Positions 33,030 to 41,057 of a stretch of 64,000 bases of DNA are shown piece by piece. The stretch spans positions 1-64,000 of the forward strand of contig JAHCHL010000018.1 of the NCBI GenBank assembly GCA_026129745.1, in the 5' to 3' direction. Source of the DNA: Fimbriimonadales bacterium. Its GTDB lineage: Bacteria; Armatimonadota; Fimbriimonadia; Fimbriimonadales; ATM1. The notes below the pieces were generated by a model. That model ran no database searches. It was given only the letters and a program-made list of their open reading frames with translations, and was not told the origin of the DNA. Position numbers and translations under genes: made by a program. Position 1 is the first letter of the stretch. Each line of letters begins with the position of its first letter.

Positions 33030-33809
33030 ATGAAGAAAGCTACTCAAGCGTTCACGCTCATCGAACTCCTTGTCGTCATCGCGATCATCGCGATTCTCGC
33101 TTCGATACTTTTCCCGGTGTTCGCGAGAGCAAAGGAGGCTGCAAAGAAAACTACGTCGCTATCGAACATTCGTCAATTATCCATTGCTTGGCAAATGTAC
33201 AACGGCGACTATGACGACACGATTCTGAGAGCGCACATCCAAACTCCTGGCAAAACTTACTACTGGTGGGGGAGTTGGGATGGATCGACTCTACTTGAGC
33301 GAGAAGGCACACTCTTTCCATACATAGGTTCAAAGGGCATCCAATCCGACCCGTCCTACCCACACACACTTCGCACAGTGTTGGGATTGACCGGATATGG
33401 TTACAACTATTCGTATTTGAGTCCGTCTGACTATCTACCGCCAACTTGGGAAGAAGCGCCCATTGCAGTAAAAATGAGTCAATTGCAGTCGCCGTCGGAA
33501 ACTCTAAACTTCGCAAGTTCTGCTCGAATCAACAACTGGTCGTATCCAACGCCTACGCTTGAAGGCAACACATACATCGACCCGCCTTCATTCGACTATC
33601 CTGGAATCCAAGGGAGGCACAACAAGTTTGCCGCTATCGCTTGGTGCGACGGACACGCCAAAGTGCGGAGGCCAACAATCAGGATAGGATCGTTTGGCTA
33701 CGGGTTCCATGGAACAGACTTCGATCGACACAACTTGGGCGATGTCGTTTCCGAAGAATGTCCCATTGGGAGTGTTTGTCAAGACTACTTCTACTCACTC
33801 GAAAAGTGA
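33030..33809 (+). CDS. Pseudopilin-like protein downstream of a B12 riboswitch
   Basis: The 259-aa protein has a class prepilin leader, MKKATQA|FTLIELLVVIAIIAILASILFPVFARAKEAAKK. It then has the usual SNIRQLSIAWQMYNGDYDD and the C-terminal signature FAAIAWCDGHAKVRRP. Cleavage before Phe and assembly into a pilus-like fibre or secretion pseudopilus are expected for the family. The ATG at 33030 has GAGAGG seven bases upstream, within the last hairpin of the riboswitch. It is the only gene between its promoter and the hairpin at 33816, so the cobalamin riboswitch appears to serve this gene alone. There is no cobalamin gene next to it. Confidence 0.9.
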   Translation: MKKATQAFTLIELLVVIAIIAILASILFPVFARAKEAAKKTTSLSNIRQLSIAWQMYNGDYDDTILRAHIQTPGKTYYWWGSWDGSTLLEREGTLFPYIGSKGIQSDPSYPHTLRTVLGLTGYGYNYSYLSPSDYLPPTWEEAPIAVKMSQLQSPSETLNFASSARINNWSYPTPTLEGNTYIDPPSFDYPGIQGRHNKFAAIAWCDGHAKVRRPTIRIGSFGYGFHGTDFDRHNLGDVVSEECPIGSVCQDYFYSLEK

Positions 33810-33815
33810 GCCAAC

Positions 33816-33845
33816 TCGAGGCACGCCGGCGTCGGCGTGCCTCGA
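33816..33845. terminator. Strong U-less hairpin between convergent genes
   Basis: A perfect 13-bp stem with a GCGT loop (arms beginning TCGAGGCACGCCG) sits between the pseudopilin and pckA, which converge. Neither strand has a U-run after it. It probably ends transcription from both sides by a U-independent or Rho-assisted route. Confidence 0.6.
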
Positions 33846-33851
33846 CAGCAA

Positions 33852-35390
33852 CTATTGAAACTTTTCTAATTGTGCTGTAAACATCGCCTTGAGTTCCGAG
33901 GCTTTAGCATCATATGCTTCCTTATCGGCCCAAGTTTCTCTTGGATTTAGGACTTCATCGGGAACCGCTGGACACGACTGTGGAACTGCAAATCCAAAGA
34001 CAGGATGATTCACGTAATCGACGTTCTCCAATTGCCCTGAAAGGGCCGCCTTTACCATCGCACGCGTGTGGTGAATGTTCATTCGGTGGCCAACGCCATA
34101 GGGACCACCCGTCCATCCTGTATTAACTAACCAGACTCTTGCCCCATGCTTTTGAATCTTCTGTCCCAACATGTCCGCATAGACTTTCGGCCGAAGCGGC
34201 AAGAATGGCGCACCGAAGCAAGTGCTAAACGTCGCTTGAGGTTCCTTTACGCCGGCCTCCGTGCCCGCAACTTTTGCCGTGTAACCCAACAAGAACTGTT
34301 CCATCGCTTGTTCCTCGGTTAGCCTACTGATGGGCGGCAAGACTCCAAATGCGTCGGCGGTTAAGAAACAGATGTTTTGAGGATGTCCACCAATGCTCGG
34401 AATAACCGAATTATCGATGAACTCGACGGGGTAAGAGCATCGGGTGTTTTCAGTAATCGATCCATCATCGTAATCGGGGGTTCTATCATCGCGTAATACG
34501 ACATTCTCAAGAACCGAACCGAATCGAATCGCATTCCAAATCTGCGGCTCTGCCTCTTTGCTCAAACAGATGCACTTGGCGTAGCATCCTCCTTCAAAAT
34601 TGAAGACACCATGCTCAGACCATCCGTGTTCATCATCACCGATCAGCCTTCGGTCTGGATCTGCGCTGAGGGTTGTTTTGCCAGTTCCACTAAGTCCAAA
34701 AAACAGCGCGGTATCGCCATCTTCTCCGATATTTGCCGAACAATGCATGCTTAGAACATCTTGCAACGGCAATAAGTAATTCAGGATCGTGAAAACTGAC
34801 TTCTTCATCTCGCCAGCATATTGAGTACCGCCGATCATGACAAGTCGTTGCCCAAAATTCAAAAGAATGAAAGCTTCGCTTTTTGTTCCATCTATTTCCG
34901 GGTCTGCGCAAAACTCGGATACATCGATGATCGTCCAGTCTGGCTCGTAGGATTCTAACTCCTTTGCTTTGGGCCTTAACAATAGAGTCTTGATGAACAG
35001 AGCATGCCAAGCTTTTTCAACGATGAACCGAGCGCAGATCCGATAGTCGGGGTCAGCCCCGCCAAACGTATCGACGACATAGAGTTCTTTTTCACGTATG
35101 TACTCGTCGATCTTTCGCTTTAGCAGATTGAACTTGCCTTCATCAAATTCGGCGTTGTTCTCCCACCAAATGTTCCCCTCGCTGGAAGACTCTCTTACGA
35201 CATGCTTGTCTTTAGGCGTTCGACCCGTGTACTTGCCGGTCCTGGTCACGAGGGCGCCATTGTCTGCCAGCACACCTTCGCCTCTCCGGATCGCATGTTC
35301 TACGAGTTCTGCGGTGGGCAAATTCGAGTAGATGACTTTGGCCTTCGACAGGTCGAAATGTGCGGATGTTGGCTGAACAGTGGATGCCAA
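33852..35390 (-). CDS. pckA: Phosphoenolpyruvate carboxykinase (ATP)
   Basis: PckA converts oxaloacetate and ATP to PEP, CO2 and ADP and is the main entry to gluconeogenesis. The 512-aa chain has RTGKYTGRTPKDKHVV for oxaloacetate binding and the ATP-type kinase-1a loop GLSGTGKTTLSADPDR, followed by LIGDDEHGWSEHGVFNFEGGCYAK with the metal-binding Asp. Downstream are RDDRTPDYDDGSITENTR and WLVNTGWTGGPYGVGHRM. AAAGGAG eight bases before the TTG at 35390 decides the start; a GTG at 35444 lacks any ribosome binding site. Its presence fits growth on peptides and amino acids, in line with the S9, M28 and S8 peptidases here. Confidence 0.95.
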   Translation of the reverse strand: MASTVQPTSAHFDLSKAKVIYSNLPTAELVEHAIRRGEGVLADNGALVTRTGKYTGRTPKDKHVVRESSSEGNIWWENNAEFDEGKFNLLKRKIDEYIREKELYVVDTFGGADPDYRICARFIVEKAWHALFIKTLLLRPKAKELESYEPDWTIIDVSEFCADPEIDGTKSEAFILLNFGQRLVMIGGTQYAGEMKKSVFTILNYLLPLQDVLSMHCSANIGEDGDTALFFGLSGTGKTTLSADPDRRLIGDDEHGWSEHGVFNFEGGCYAKCICLSKEAEPQIWNAIRFGSVLENVVLRDDRTPDYDDGSITENTRCSYPVEFIDNSVIPSIGGHPQNICFLTADAFGVLPPISRLTEEQAMEQFLLGYTAKVAGTEAGVKEPQATFSTCFGAPFLPLRPKVYADMLGQKIQKHGARVWLVNTGWTGGPYGVGHRMNIHHTRAMVKAALSGQLENVDYVNHPVFGFAVPQSCPAVPDEVLNPRETWADKEAYDAKASELKAMFTAQLEKFQ

Positions 35391-35549
35391 AACGAGATCT
35401 CCTTTGATCCTTCGGCCCCCTTGTCCAATTCTGCTCTGGGGCACGGATGTGGGCCGATTGGGCTTTCCTCCAGTCTACCCGCGATGCTTCCAATACTCTG
35501 GCCCGGCAGTTGCTTTCGGGAATTCGAGTGCTACTCGTACGACGACCCT

Positions 35550-35580
35550 AGCGCCAGCCCCAATTCATTTTACTGGCGCT
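35550..35580 (-). terminator. Possible U-less terminator after the HEAT-repeat gene
   Basis: A perfect 8-bp stem (AGCGCCAG with CTGGCGCT) around a 15-nt loop lies 35 bases past the HEAT gene stop, in the 224-bp gap before pckA. No U-run follows on the minus strand. I see no other structure or reading frame of note in this gap. Confidence 0.35.
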
Positions 35581-35614
35581 TGTTGCCTATGGTCAGGCTT
35601 TGTATCTGAGCCAC

Positions 35615-36925
35615 CTACTTGACGGCGCTGGCAGCAGAAAGCGCTGCCTCTCGCACTTCCCTTCGATCATGGTTCGCTGCAGCGCGCAATGCTGCGGCGG
35701 CGGCTCGATCGTCAATTAGTGACAGGGCGGTAACTGCACTGACCGCAATTCGGTAGTCATCGCTGTCCAGCAACTTCACCAATGCGGGCAACGCGCGAGA
35801 GTCTCCTATCTTGCCCAAAGCCATAATCGCGTCCTCACCAAGGCGTCGATCTGCACGCTCGAGCCCAGCAATGAGCGGCGTAACGGCCTTGCTTGAACCA
35901 GACAATCCAAGCCCGCTTGAAGCAACGTCCCTAACTGACCTATCAGCGTCCGACAATGCGCTGATCAATGCATCTACGGAGGCATCGTCTTTTCGGCCGC
36001 TGAGAGCATGGAGATAGTCGATCCTAAAGTCTGGATCTCTTCTAAGTCCTGACACAAGAATTGCGCTTGACCTGGATATAGGAGATCTACCCAACGCAAA
36101 TATCGCCATGCGCTTCACAAGCACGGAACTGTCGCGCAACATTCGGCTGAGAGCTTCGACAGCCTTGTCATCAGAAACGGAGCCGAGTGCCTTTGCTGCG
36201 GACAGCCGTAGTGACTCATTCGGCGACTTGGAAAGCTCGATGAGTGTCGGTGTGGCTCTTTCGTCAGGCGTAGCCGCCAACACTGTTGCTGCCCTTGCGC
36301 GGACTGTGTCGCTCGGATCGCCAAGGAGAGCCACCAGCTCGTCATTGGCAGTTTGACTCTTCATTTGTTCGAGCGCCCCGACGGCTGCTAAACCAACCGG
36401 GTCCTCTCGCTTCAAGGCTCTGACTAAATGAGGCGCAGCCGATATGTCGCCAATTTGGCCAAGTGCCGCAGCACTGGCCGCAGCGACAGCCTCGGACTCT
36501 ATTGACAGCGCAGCGCAAAGAGTCGCGACTGACCTCGAATCTTTCAACTTTCCTAAAGCCGTTGCTGCCACAACTTGCAGGCCCTCCGGGCCCCGTTCAA
36601 GTGCCGATGCGGCAGGACGAAACGCTAACCCCGGGTGAACTTCAACGAGCAATCTCAAAGCGCCGATTCGCACTTCGTCGGGTTGCCCCGAATCAGAAAC
36701 AATCCGAACCATTTGGTCTGCTGCCGCGCTGCCGAGCTCAATGGTGAACTCAATGGCAGGGTCAGGAATCTCACCTTGAATGGGAACCGTACTAAGCAAT
36801 GTGGCAAGCCGCTCTCGCTGCTCCGCGTCAAGTTCTTTGGGTGAGCCAGAGCGACAGCCTGCCACGAGTACTGCCATGGCCAGCACTGCCAATACGAATT
36901 GAAGGATGGTGCTGCTCGTCTTCAC
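35615..36925 (-). CDS. HEAT-repeat lipoprotein
   Basis: This 436-aa protein has a lipoprotein signal (VLAVLAMAVLVAGC). Ten or more HEAT/PBS-lyase-type repeats follow, each about 31 residues, such as VVAATALGKLKDSRSVATLCAAL, VAAASAAALGQIGDISAAPHLVRAL, LRLSAAKALGSVSDDKAVEALSRML and LGEDAIMALGKIGDSRALPALVKLL. Such superhelical solenoids are protein-protein scaffolds. It is likely anchored in a membrane facing the periplasm. It is upstream of pckA on the same strand with a 224-bp gap, and divergent from kdsD. Confidence 0.9.
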   Translation of the reverse strand: MKTSSTILQFVLAVLAMAVLVAGCRSGSPKELDAEQRERLATLLSTVPIQGEIPDPAIEFTIELGSAAADQMVRIVSDSGQPDEVRIGALRLLVEVHPGLAFRPAASALERGPEGLQVVAATALGKLKDSRSVATLCAALSIESEAVAAASAAALGQIGDISAAPHLVRALKREDPVGLAAVGALEQMKSQTANDELVALLGDPSDTVRARAATVLAATPDERATPTLIELSKSPNESLRLSAAKALGSVSDDKAVEALSRMLRDSSVLVKRMAIFALGRSPISRSSAILVSGLRRDPDFRIDYLHALSGRKDDASVDALISALSDADRSVRDVASSGLGLSGSSKAVTPLIAGLERADRRLGEDAIMALGKIGDSRALPALVKLLDSDDYRIAVSAVTALSLIDDRAAAAALRAAANHDRREVREAALSAASAVK

Positions 36926-36990
36926 CTATTCCATACAGACGGGCTCATTCCTGGAAATGGACGACTCGCCCGGGTGGTAATCTCGGAAGC

Positions 36991-37953
36991 ATGCTCCAAA
37001 CGATGCGCGACACGCTGAGGCAAGAAGCTGAGGAGATCCTGCGTGTCGCGTCCCGGCTCGACGGTCGGTTTGAAACGGCAGCCAACTGGATGCTTAACTG
37101 CGAAGGACGTGTCGTTACGACCGGTATCGGCAAGGCGGGAGACATTGCCAAGAAGGCAAGCAGCACTTTGAGCAGCACCGGTACTCCTGCGCTGTTTCTA
37201 CACCCAGCGGAAGCACTGCACGGGGACCTCGGCATGGTAACAAACCGAGACATCGTGCTCATGTTCACGAACAGTGGCGAAACCGAAGAGATTCTGAGGC
37301 TGTTTCCGCCGCTGCGGCAAATCGGCGCGAAGACCATCCTGATCACGGGCCGCCTCGAAAGCACCGCCGCAAGAAACAGTGACTTGGTCCTCGACGCTTC
37401 GGTCGAGAAGGAGGCTTGCCCTTACAACCTTGCGCCAACGACGAGCACCACGGTCATGCTTGCGCTTAGCGACGCGCTGGCACTGGCAGTAATGAAGGCA
37501 CGCAACTTCAGCAAGGACGCATACGCGCTATATCACCCAAGTGGATCGCTTGGGCGAAGGTTGCTTTTGCGAGTCGGTGACGCGATGAGAAAGGGTGACG
37601 ATCTCGCCTTGGTCTTGGAGAGTGATCCACTGCCTCAGGTTTTGCGTGCCATAACCAAAGCTGGAGCGGGAGCCGCGATCGTTGTGGATCAGAGCGGAAG
37701 ACTTGTTGGGCTGATAACAGACGGGGACGTTCGCCGCTTCCTTTCTGGCAACCCGAATGCATTTCTGGAAACGGTCGCAGGTAGTGTCATGACGCGAGAT
37801 CCAAAAACGGTAACAGCTGATATGCTCGCGGTCGAAGCTCTCGAACTCTTCGAGAGCTTGCCTCAAAAAATCGGTGAGATCCCTGTTGTCGAAGATCGGT
37901 TGGTCGTTGGCATTGTGATGCTGAAGGACCTCGTCAGGCTCGGGCTTACCTAA
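36991..37953 (+). CDS. kdsD: Arabinose-5-phosphate isomerase (KdsD/GutQ family)
   Basis: The 320-aa enzyme interconverts ribulose-5-phosphate and arabinose-5-phosphate, the first step towards KDO for lipopolysaccharide. An SIS domain (residues about 25-170) has VVTTGIGKAGDIAKKASSTLSSTGTPALFLHPAEALHGDLGM, and later APTTSTTVMLALSDALALAVM and YHPSGSLGRRLL. Two CBS motifs fill the C terminus (MRKGDDLALVLESDPLPQVLRAI, SVMTRDPKTVTADMLAVEAL). I take ATG 36991; ATG 37003 is possible, and neither has a clear ribosome binding site. Together with Lnt it supports a diderm envelope with LPS-like sugars. Confidence 0.92.
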   Translation: MLQTMRDTLRQEAEEILRVASRLDGRFETAANWMLNCEGRVVTTGIGKAGDIAKKASSTLSSTGTPALFLHPAEALHGDLGMVTNRDIVLMFTNSGETEEILRLFPPLRQIGAKTILITGRLESTAARNSDLVLDASVEKEACPYNLAPTTSTTVMLALSDALALAVMKARNFSKDAYALYHPSGSLGRRLLLRVGDAMRKGDDLALVLESDPLPQVLRAITKAGAGAAIVVDQSGRLVGLITDGDVRRFLSGNPNAFLETVAGSVMTRDPKTVTADMLAVEALELFESLPQKIGEIPVVEDRLVVGIVMLKDLVRLGLT

Positions 37954-37960
37954 AGATTGA

Positions 37961-37986
37961 CGGACCCGGAAATTCGACCGGGTCCG
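37961..37986. terminator. U-less hairpin between convergent kdsD and thioredoxin-fusion genes
   Basis: A perfect 9-bp stem, CGGACCCGG with CCGGGTCCG around an 8-nt loop, starts eight bases after the kdsD stop and precedes the end of the convergent gene. No U-run follows in either direction. Confidence 0.55.
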
Positions 37987-38010
37987 CAAATCGATTCTGG
38001 CAAGCTATCT

Positions 38011-38997
38011 TTACTTCAGGCCGCCCATTTGCGCCGCTTTGTTCATTTCCGCAATCAGCGCCATACCCATGTAGCCGACCACTTTGTGAACTTCGGTGCC
38101 ATCAGGCTTGAGGAATCGGAGATCGGGAATACCTCGAACTCCCCACTGTTGAGCCAATCCAGATTGCTCGTCTGTGTCGATGTCAACGAAGACGAAGTAC
38201 TTGCCCATCGCCTGGAATTCGGAAGTCGGGAAGACGTTCCGCTTGTACATTTGGCAAGGGCCGCACCAACTCGCATTGAAGTCGAGGAAGACCATTCGAT
38301 TGGTGGCCTTGGCAACTTTTAGGCCCTCGTCGAGATTGTAGTACCACTTAGACAGGTCGCTTGCCGACACTTCGACTTTCTTCGCGTTAGACGGAAGAGT
38401 CGCCATCGAAAAAACGGCCAAGTCTGCAGTCGTGTCGCTAAGCTCGAGGCTGTTTGCGATAACGAGTGTTGTGACTGTGATTCCGCCTTTGGCGACCTTG
38501 AATTCGCCACCTCTGGCAACGCCCTCCTTCGTGTCGATGAAAAGCGTCGTTTGCTTTGAATCAGATGTGATAACAACTTCCTGAACCGAAGTGCCTTTCA
38601 TCGAAATCTTCTTGCCCAGGGCAGGGGCCTTGACACCCTTGAACTGCTCAGGCAGGAAAAAGGCGGCCCATGCTGCAAATTCATCCGAGTTGATCGACTC
38701 CAGCATCTTCTTGGCATCACCCTGGTTGACAACGTACTCATTCCGACCCTTGTCGTATTCGATATATGTCTTTCCGTCCGACAAATAGATCATTGTCGGT
38801 GTTTCGATTCGAAGTTGGCCAGGTTTAGCAAATTCGAGTGTGTACTCGACAGGCGCCGCGGGAAGGTTTGCGACGGTGAAAGTTGCTTTCAGGTGCTTTG
38901 CCTCCTGGAGAGAGGCAGTGTGCTTGGCAATCAGGTCAGCGCCGCTACCCTGCGCAAGGAGCGTCGCTACCAGGCCAGCCGACATCATAAGGCTCAT
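38011..38997 (-). CDS. LolA-like/thioredoxin fusion protein, secreted
   Basis: This 328-aa protein joins two domains behind a short signal peptide (MMSAGLVATLLAQ). Residues of about 20-205 look like a DUF2092/LolA-type lipid-binding half barrel: AKHLKATFTVANLPAAPVEYTLEFAKPGQLRIETP, TYIEYDKGRNEY and VVITSDSKQTTLFIDT. From about residue 220 a thioredoxin domain follows, with the active site FNASWCGPCQMYKRNVF and the cis-Pro in WGVRGIPDLRFL. A redox role in the periplasm is likely. The ATG at 38997 has AGGAGG nine bases upstream. A 16-bp palindrome (39014-39029) lies just upstream of that site. Confidence 0.85.
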   Translation of the reverse strand: MSLMMSAGLVATLLAQGSGADLIAKHTASLQEAKHLKATFTVANLPAAPVEYTLEFAKPGQLRIETPTMIYLSDGKTYIEYDKGRNEYVVNQGDAKKMLESINSDEFAAWAAFFLPEQFKGVKAPALGKKISMKGTSVQEVVITSDSKQTTLFIDTKEGVARGGEFKVAKGGITVTTLVIANSLELSDTTADLAVFSMATLPSNAKKVEVSASDLSKWYYNLDEGLKVAKATNRMVFLDFNASWCGPCQMYKRNVFPTSEFQAMGKYFVFVDIDTDEQSGLAQQWGVRGIPDLRFLKPDGTEVHKVVGYMGMALIAEMNKAAQMGGLK

Positions 38998-39013
38998 CTT
39001 TAGGTTCCTCCTA

Positions 39014-39029
39014 CTTGGGATATCCCAAG
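39014..39029. repeat. Perfect 16-bp palindrome upstream of the thioredoxin-fusion gene
   Basis: CTTGGGATATCCCAAG reads identically on both strands. It lies between a TATCAT -10-like element and the ribosome binding site of the minus-strand gene. It could be an operator, or a 6-bp hairpin with an AUAU loop in the 5' UTR. Confidence 0.5.
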
Positions 39030-39092
39030 CATATGATACTCGATAGACGGGCTGTTGGTTTCGAGAGATTCAGCGGCCCAGGCAGGCCAAAA

Positions 39093-39105
39093 GCGCTTTA
39101 AGCGC
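39093..39105. repeat. Small dyad upstream of the GT-C-like gene
   Basis: GCGCTT-T-AAGCGC is a perfect 6+6 inverted repeat 11 bases before the GTG of the next gene. It may be an operator; it could also be chance. Confidence 0.3.
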
Positions 39106-39116
39106 ACAATTGGGAG

Positions 39117-40451
39117 GTGACTCCGGTTCGAGCTTTCCTTGCAATTTTGGCGGTATACGTCGCCCTCGGGTTGGCCTACATCGACGTCACCCCATACCGA
39201 ACGTCGGGTTATCTTCCCTTTCAAACGGAGGGATTGCAGAAGGACATCGGTGCGCCCGATGAATGGCAGCATACGAACTACATTCGCTACTTGGTCGAGC
39301 ATCGGAGTTTCCCCATCTTCAATGATCCCAAGCAGGACTTCTATGACCACTACCAATCGCACCAGCCTCCTGCGTACTACTTGCTTGCCGCACCGCTTCA
39401 GGCAGTATCCGGAGGAAAGATTGAAACTGAGAAGTGGGTCCTTAGGTCCTTCAGCCTGCTACTGGGATGCATTGTCCTCTTATGCATTTACAGAGGTGTT
39501 TCGGCATTCACAGACAATGAATGGGTCGGGGCGTTGGCCTCGGCATTTGTCAGCCTCCTGCCAATGTTCCTTGCTTTGAGTACCGCCGTGAGCAACGATG
39601 TAGCCCTGTACCTCGTTGCTTGCGCAGCTATGTGGCGTATGGGTGCCGCTTTGAGGGACGGCTGGACATTTGGAAACTCCATTGGACTCGGTCTTATCGT
39701 TGGCATCGGGATACTCACCAAAACCAGCTCACTCGTTGTGCTTCCCGTTGCCATGACGGCAATGCTCGCTTTTCGCGGAAGCCGCGCAAATTGGAGGCAC
39801 GTGTTGGCGATGCTATTGGCCGCAGCTGTTGTCTCCGCTCCCTGGCTTCTCCGGAACCAGCAGCTATATGGGGATCCGGTCGCATACCGAGTCTTTCAAG
39901 AGACATTCAAAACGATGCCTGCAGAAACCCTAATTGAGGCGAACGGACTGTGGGGCTACTGGTACGAAGCCGTCGCCATCCGAGCAATTTGGTCCTGGTG
40001 GGGGATTTTTAGCTATTTCCAAATAACGGTCCAGCCAATCGCAATCTATGACACCCTTACAATTCTGTTCGTATTGACGGCCTTGGGGCTGCTTTCTCGG
40101 AAATGGCAAGATGCTTCAGTTGGGGAGAAGAGGATGCACATTCTAAACTTGGCGTTACTCGGATGCGTAGTCTTCGTATTTGTCCGATTCAATTCGGTTT
40201 ACTATCAAGCTCAAGCGAGATACCTTTACCCCGCGATCTTTGCCTTCGCCAGTGTATTCGCTTTTGGTGCATTCAGTTGGGCTACCCGAATGCCCAGCGA
40301 GCGCCAATCGCAAGCAAATAGAAGGATGTGGTGGATCGCCCTTCCCATGTTGATAGCTCTATTTGCGGTAAACCTTTATGCGTTGCTCAACATTCTGCCG
40401 TCTGGATTTGAGCTACTGCAGATAAATCCGGAGTCATTCAATGGCAATTGA
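39117..40451 (+). CDS. Multi-pass membrane protein, GT-C glycosyltransferase-like (PMT/DUF2142 type)
   Basis: The 444-aa protein has about ten TM helices. The first loop carries GAPDEWQHTNYIRYLVEHRSFPIFND and then HYQSHQPPAYYLLAAPLQAVSGG, which is the acidic first-loop pattern of lipid-linked sugar transferases (GT39/ArnT-like and DUF2142). The C-terminal part includes VRFNSVYYQAQARYLYPAIFAFASVF, also seen in this group. These enzymes move a sugar from a polyprenyl carrier on the outer face of the membrane. The GTG start directly abuts GGGAGG, which is too close to be ideal, so a start slightly downstream is possible. Substrates are unknown. Confidence 0.75.
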   Translation: MTPVRAFLAILAVYVALGLAYIDVTPYRTSGYLPFQTEGLQKDIGAPDEWQHTNYIRYLVEHRSFPIFNDPKQDFYDHYQSHQPPAYYLLAAPLQAVSGGKIETEKWVLRSFSLLLGCIVLLCIYRGVSAFTDNEWVGALASAFVSLLPMFLALSTAVSNDVALYLVACAAMWRMGAALRDGWTFGNSIGLGLIVGIGILTKTSSLVVLPVAMTAMLAFRGSRANWRHVLAMLLAAAVVSAPWLLRNQQLYGDPVAYRVFQETFKTMPAETLIEANGLWGYWYEAVAIRAIWSWWGIFSYFQITVQPIAIYDTLTILFVLTALGLLSRKWQDASVGEKRMHILNLALLGCVVFVFVRFNSVYYQAQARYLYPAIFAFASVFAFGAFSWATRMPSERQSQANRRMWWIALPMLIALFAVNLYALLNILPSGFELLQINPESFNGN

Positions 40452-40505
40452 TCCGTCCTTGGTTTCGTTGGATTTCCGCTTCAACTGCGCTGGACCGAAA
40501 CAAAA

Positions 40506-41057
40506 GTGATATACCTACTCATAGCATTCGCCATCGTCACAGCCCTGGTCGTTTGGGGATTCAACGTCATCGTTCGCGCAAAGAACATCGTAAGGAGTGC
40601 TTGGAGCGACATCGATGTTCAACTCAAGCGAAGATCCGACCTGATACCGAATCTGGTGGAAACCACGAAGGGGTATGCAGGATTTGAGCAAGAAACGCTT
40701 GAGTCAGTAGTTCGCGCAAGGTCAGCCATTGCTTCGACTTCACTTTCACCTGGTGAACGCGCTGCAAGGGAGAGTCAATTGGCTGAGCGTGTCGCGACAA
40801 TCGTAGCCGTGGCGGAACAGTATCCAGAGCTCAAAGCCAGTGCGCAGTTTATGAAGGTCCAGCAGGAACTTTCTGAAACCGAAAGCAATATCGCCAATGC
40901 ACGGAGATACTACAATGCAGCAACAAGAGACCTAAACACATTGTTGGATTCGTTTCCGATTGGATTGCTCGGAAAGTTGCTTGGGTTCAAGAAGGAGGAA
41001 TTCTTTACTATCGACAATTCTGAAGAGCGGGAACCACCGAGCGCGAGGTTAGGCTAA
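40506..41057 (+). CDS. lemA: LemA family protein
   Basis: LemA proteins have one N-terminal TM helix followed by a long helical bundle. This 183-aa member shows LLIAFAIVTALVVWGFNVIV, then the core RAKNIVRSAWSDIDVQLKRRSDLIPNLVETTKGYAGFE, and later SAQFMKVQQELSETESNIANARRYYNAATRDLNTLLDSFP with FKKEEFFTID near the end. The function is not well defined; the family is widespread and often paired with TPM- or DUF2207-domain proteins. Here the next gene is exactly such a partner, joined by a one-base overlap. Confidence 0.93.
   Translation: MIYLLIAFAIVTALVVWGFNVIVRAKNIVRSAWSDIDVQLKRRSDLIPNLVETTKGYAGFEQETLESVVRARSAIASTSLSPGERAARESQLAERVATIVAVAEQYPELKASAQFMKVQQELSETESNIANARRYYNAATRDLNTLLDSFPIGLLGKLLGFKKEEFFTIDNSEEREPPSARLG

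Noticed and set aside
35445..35614. GGAGGAAAGCCC on the minus strand upstream of pckA resembles the RNase P RNA GGAGGAAAGUCC segment
   Set aside because: No other RNase P RNA element (such as ACAGAAA..) is present in the short gap, so the match is chance.
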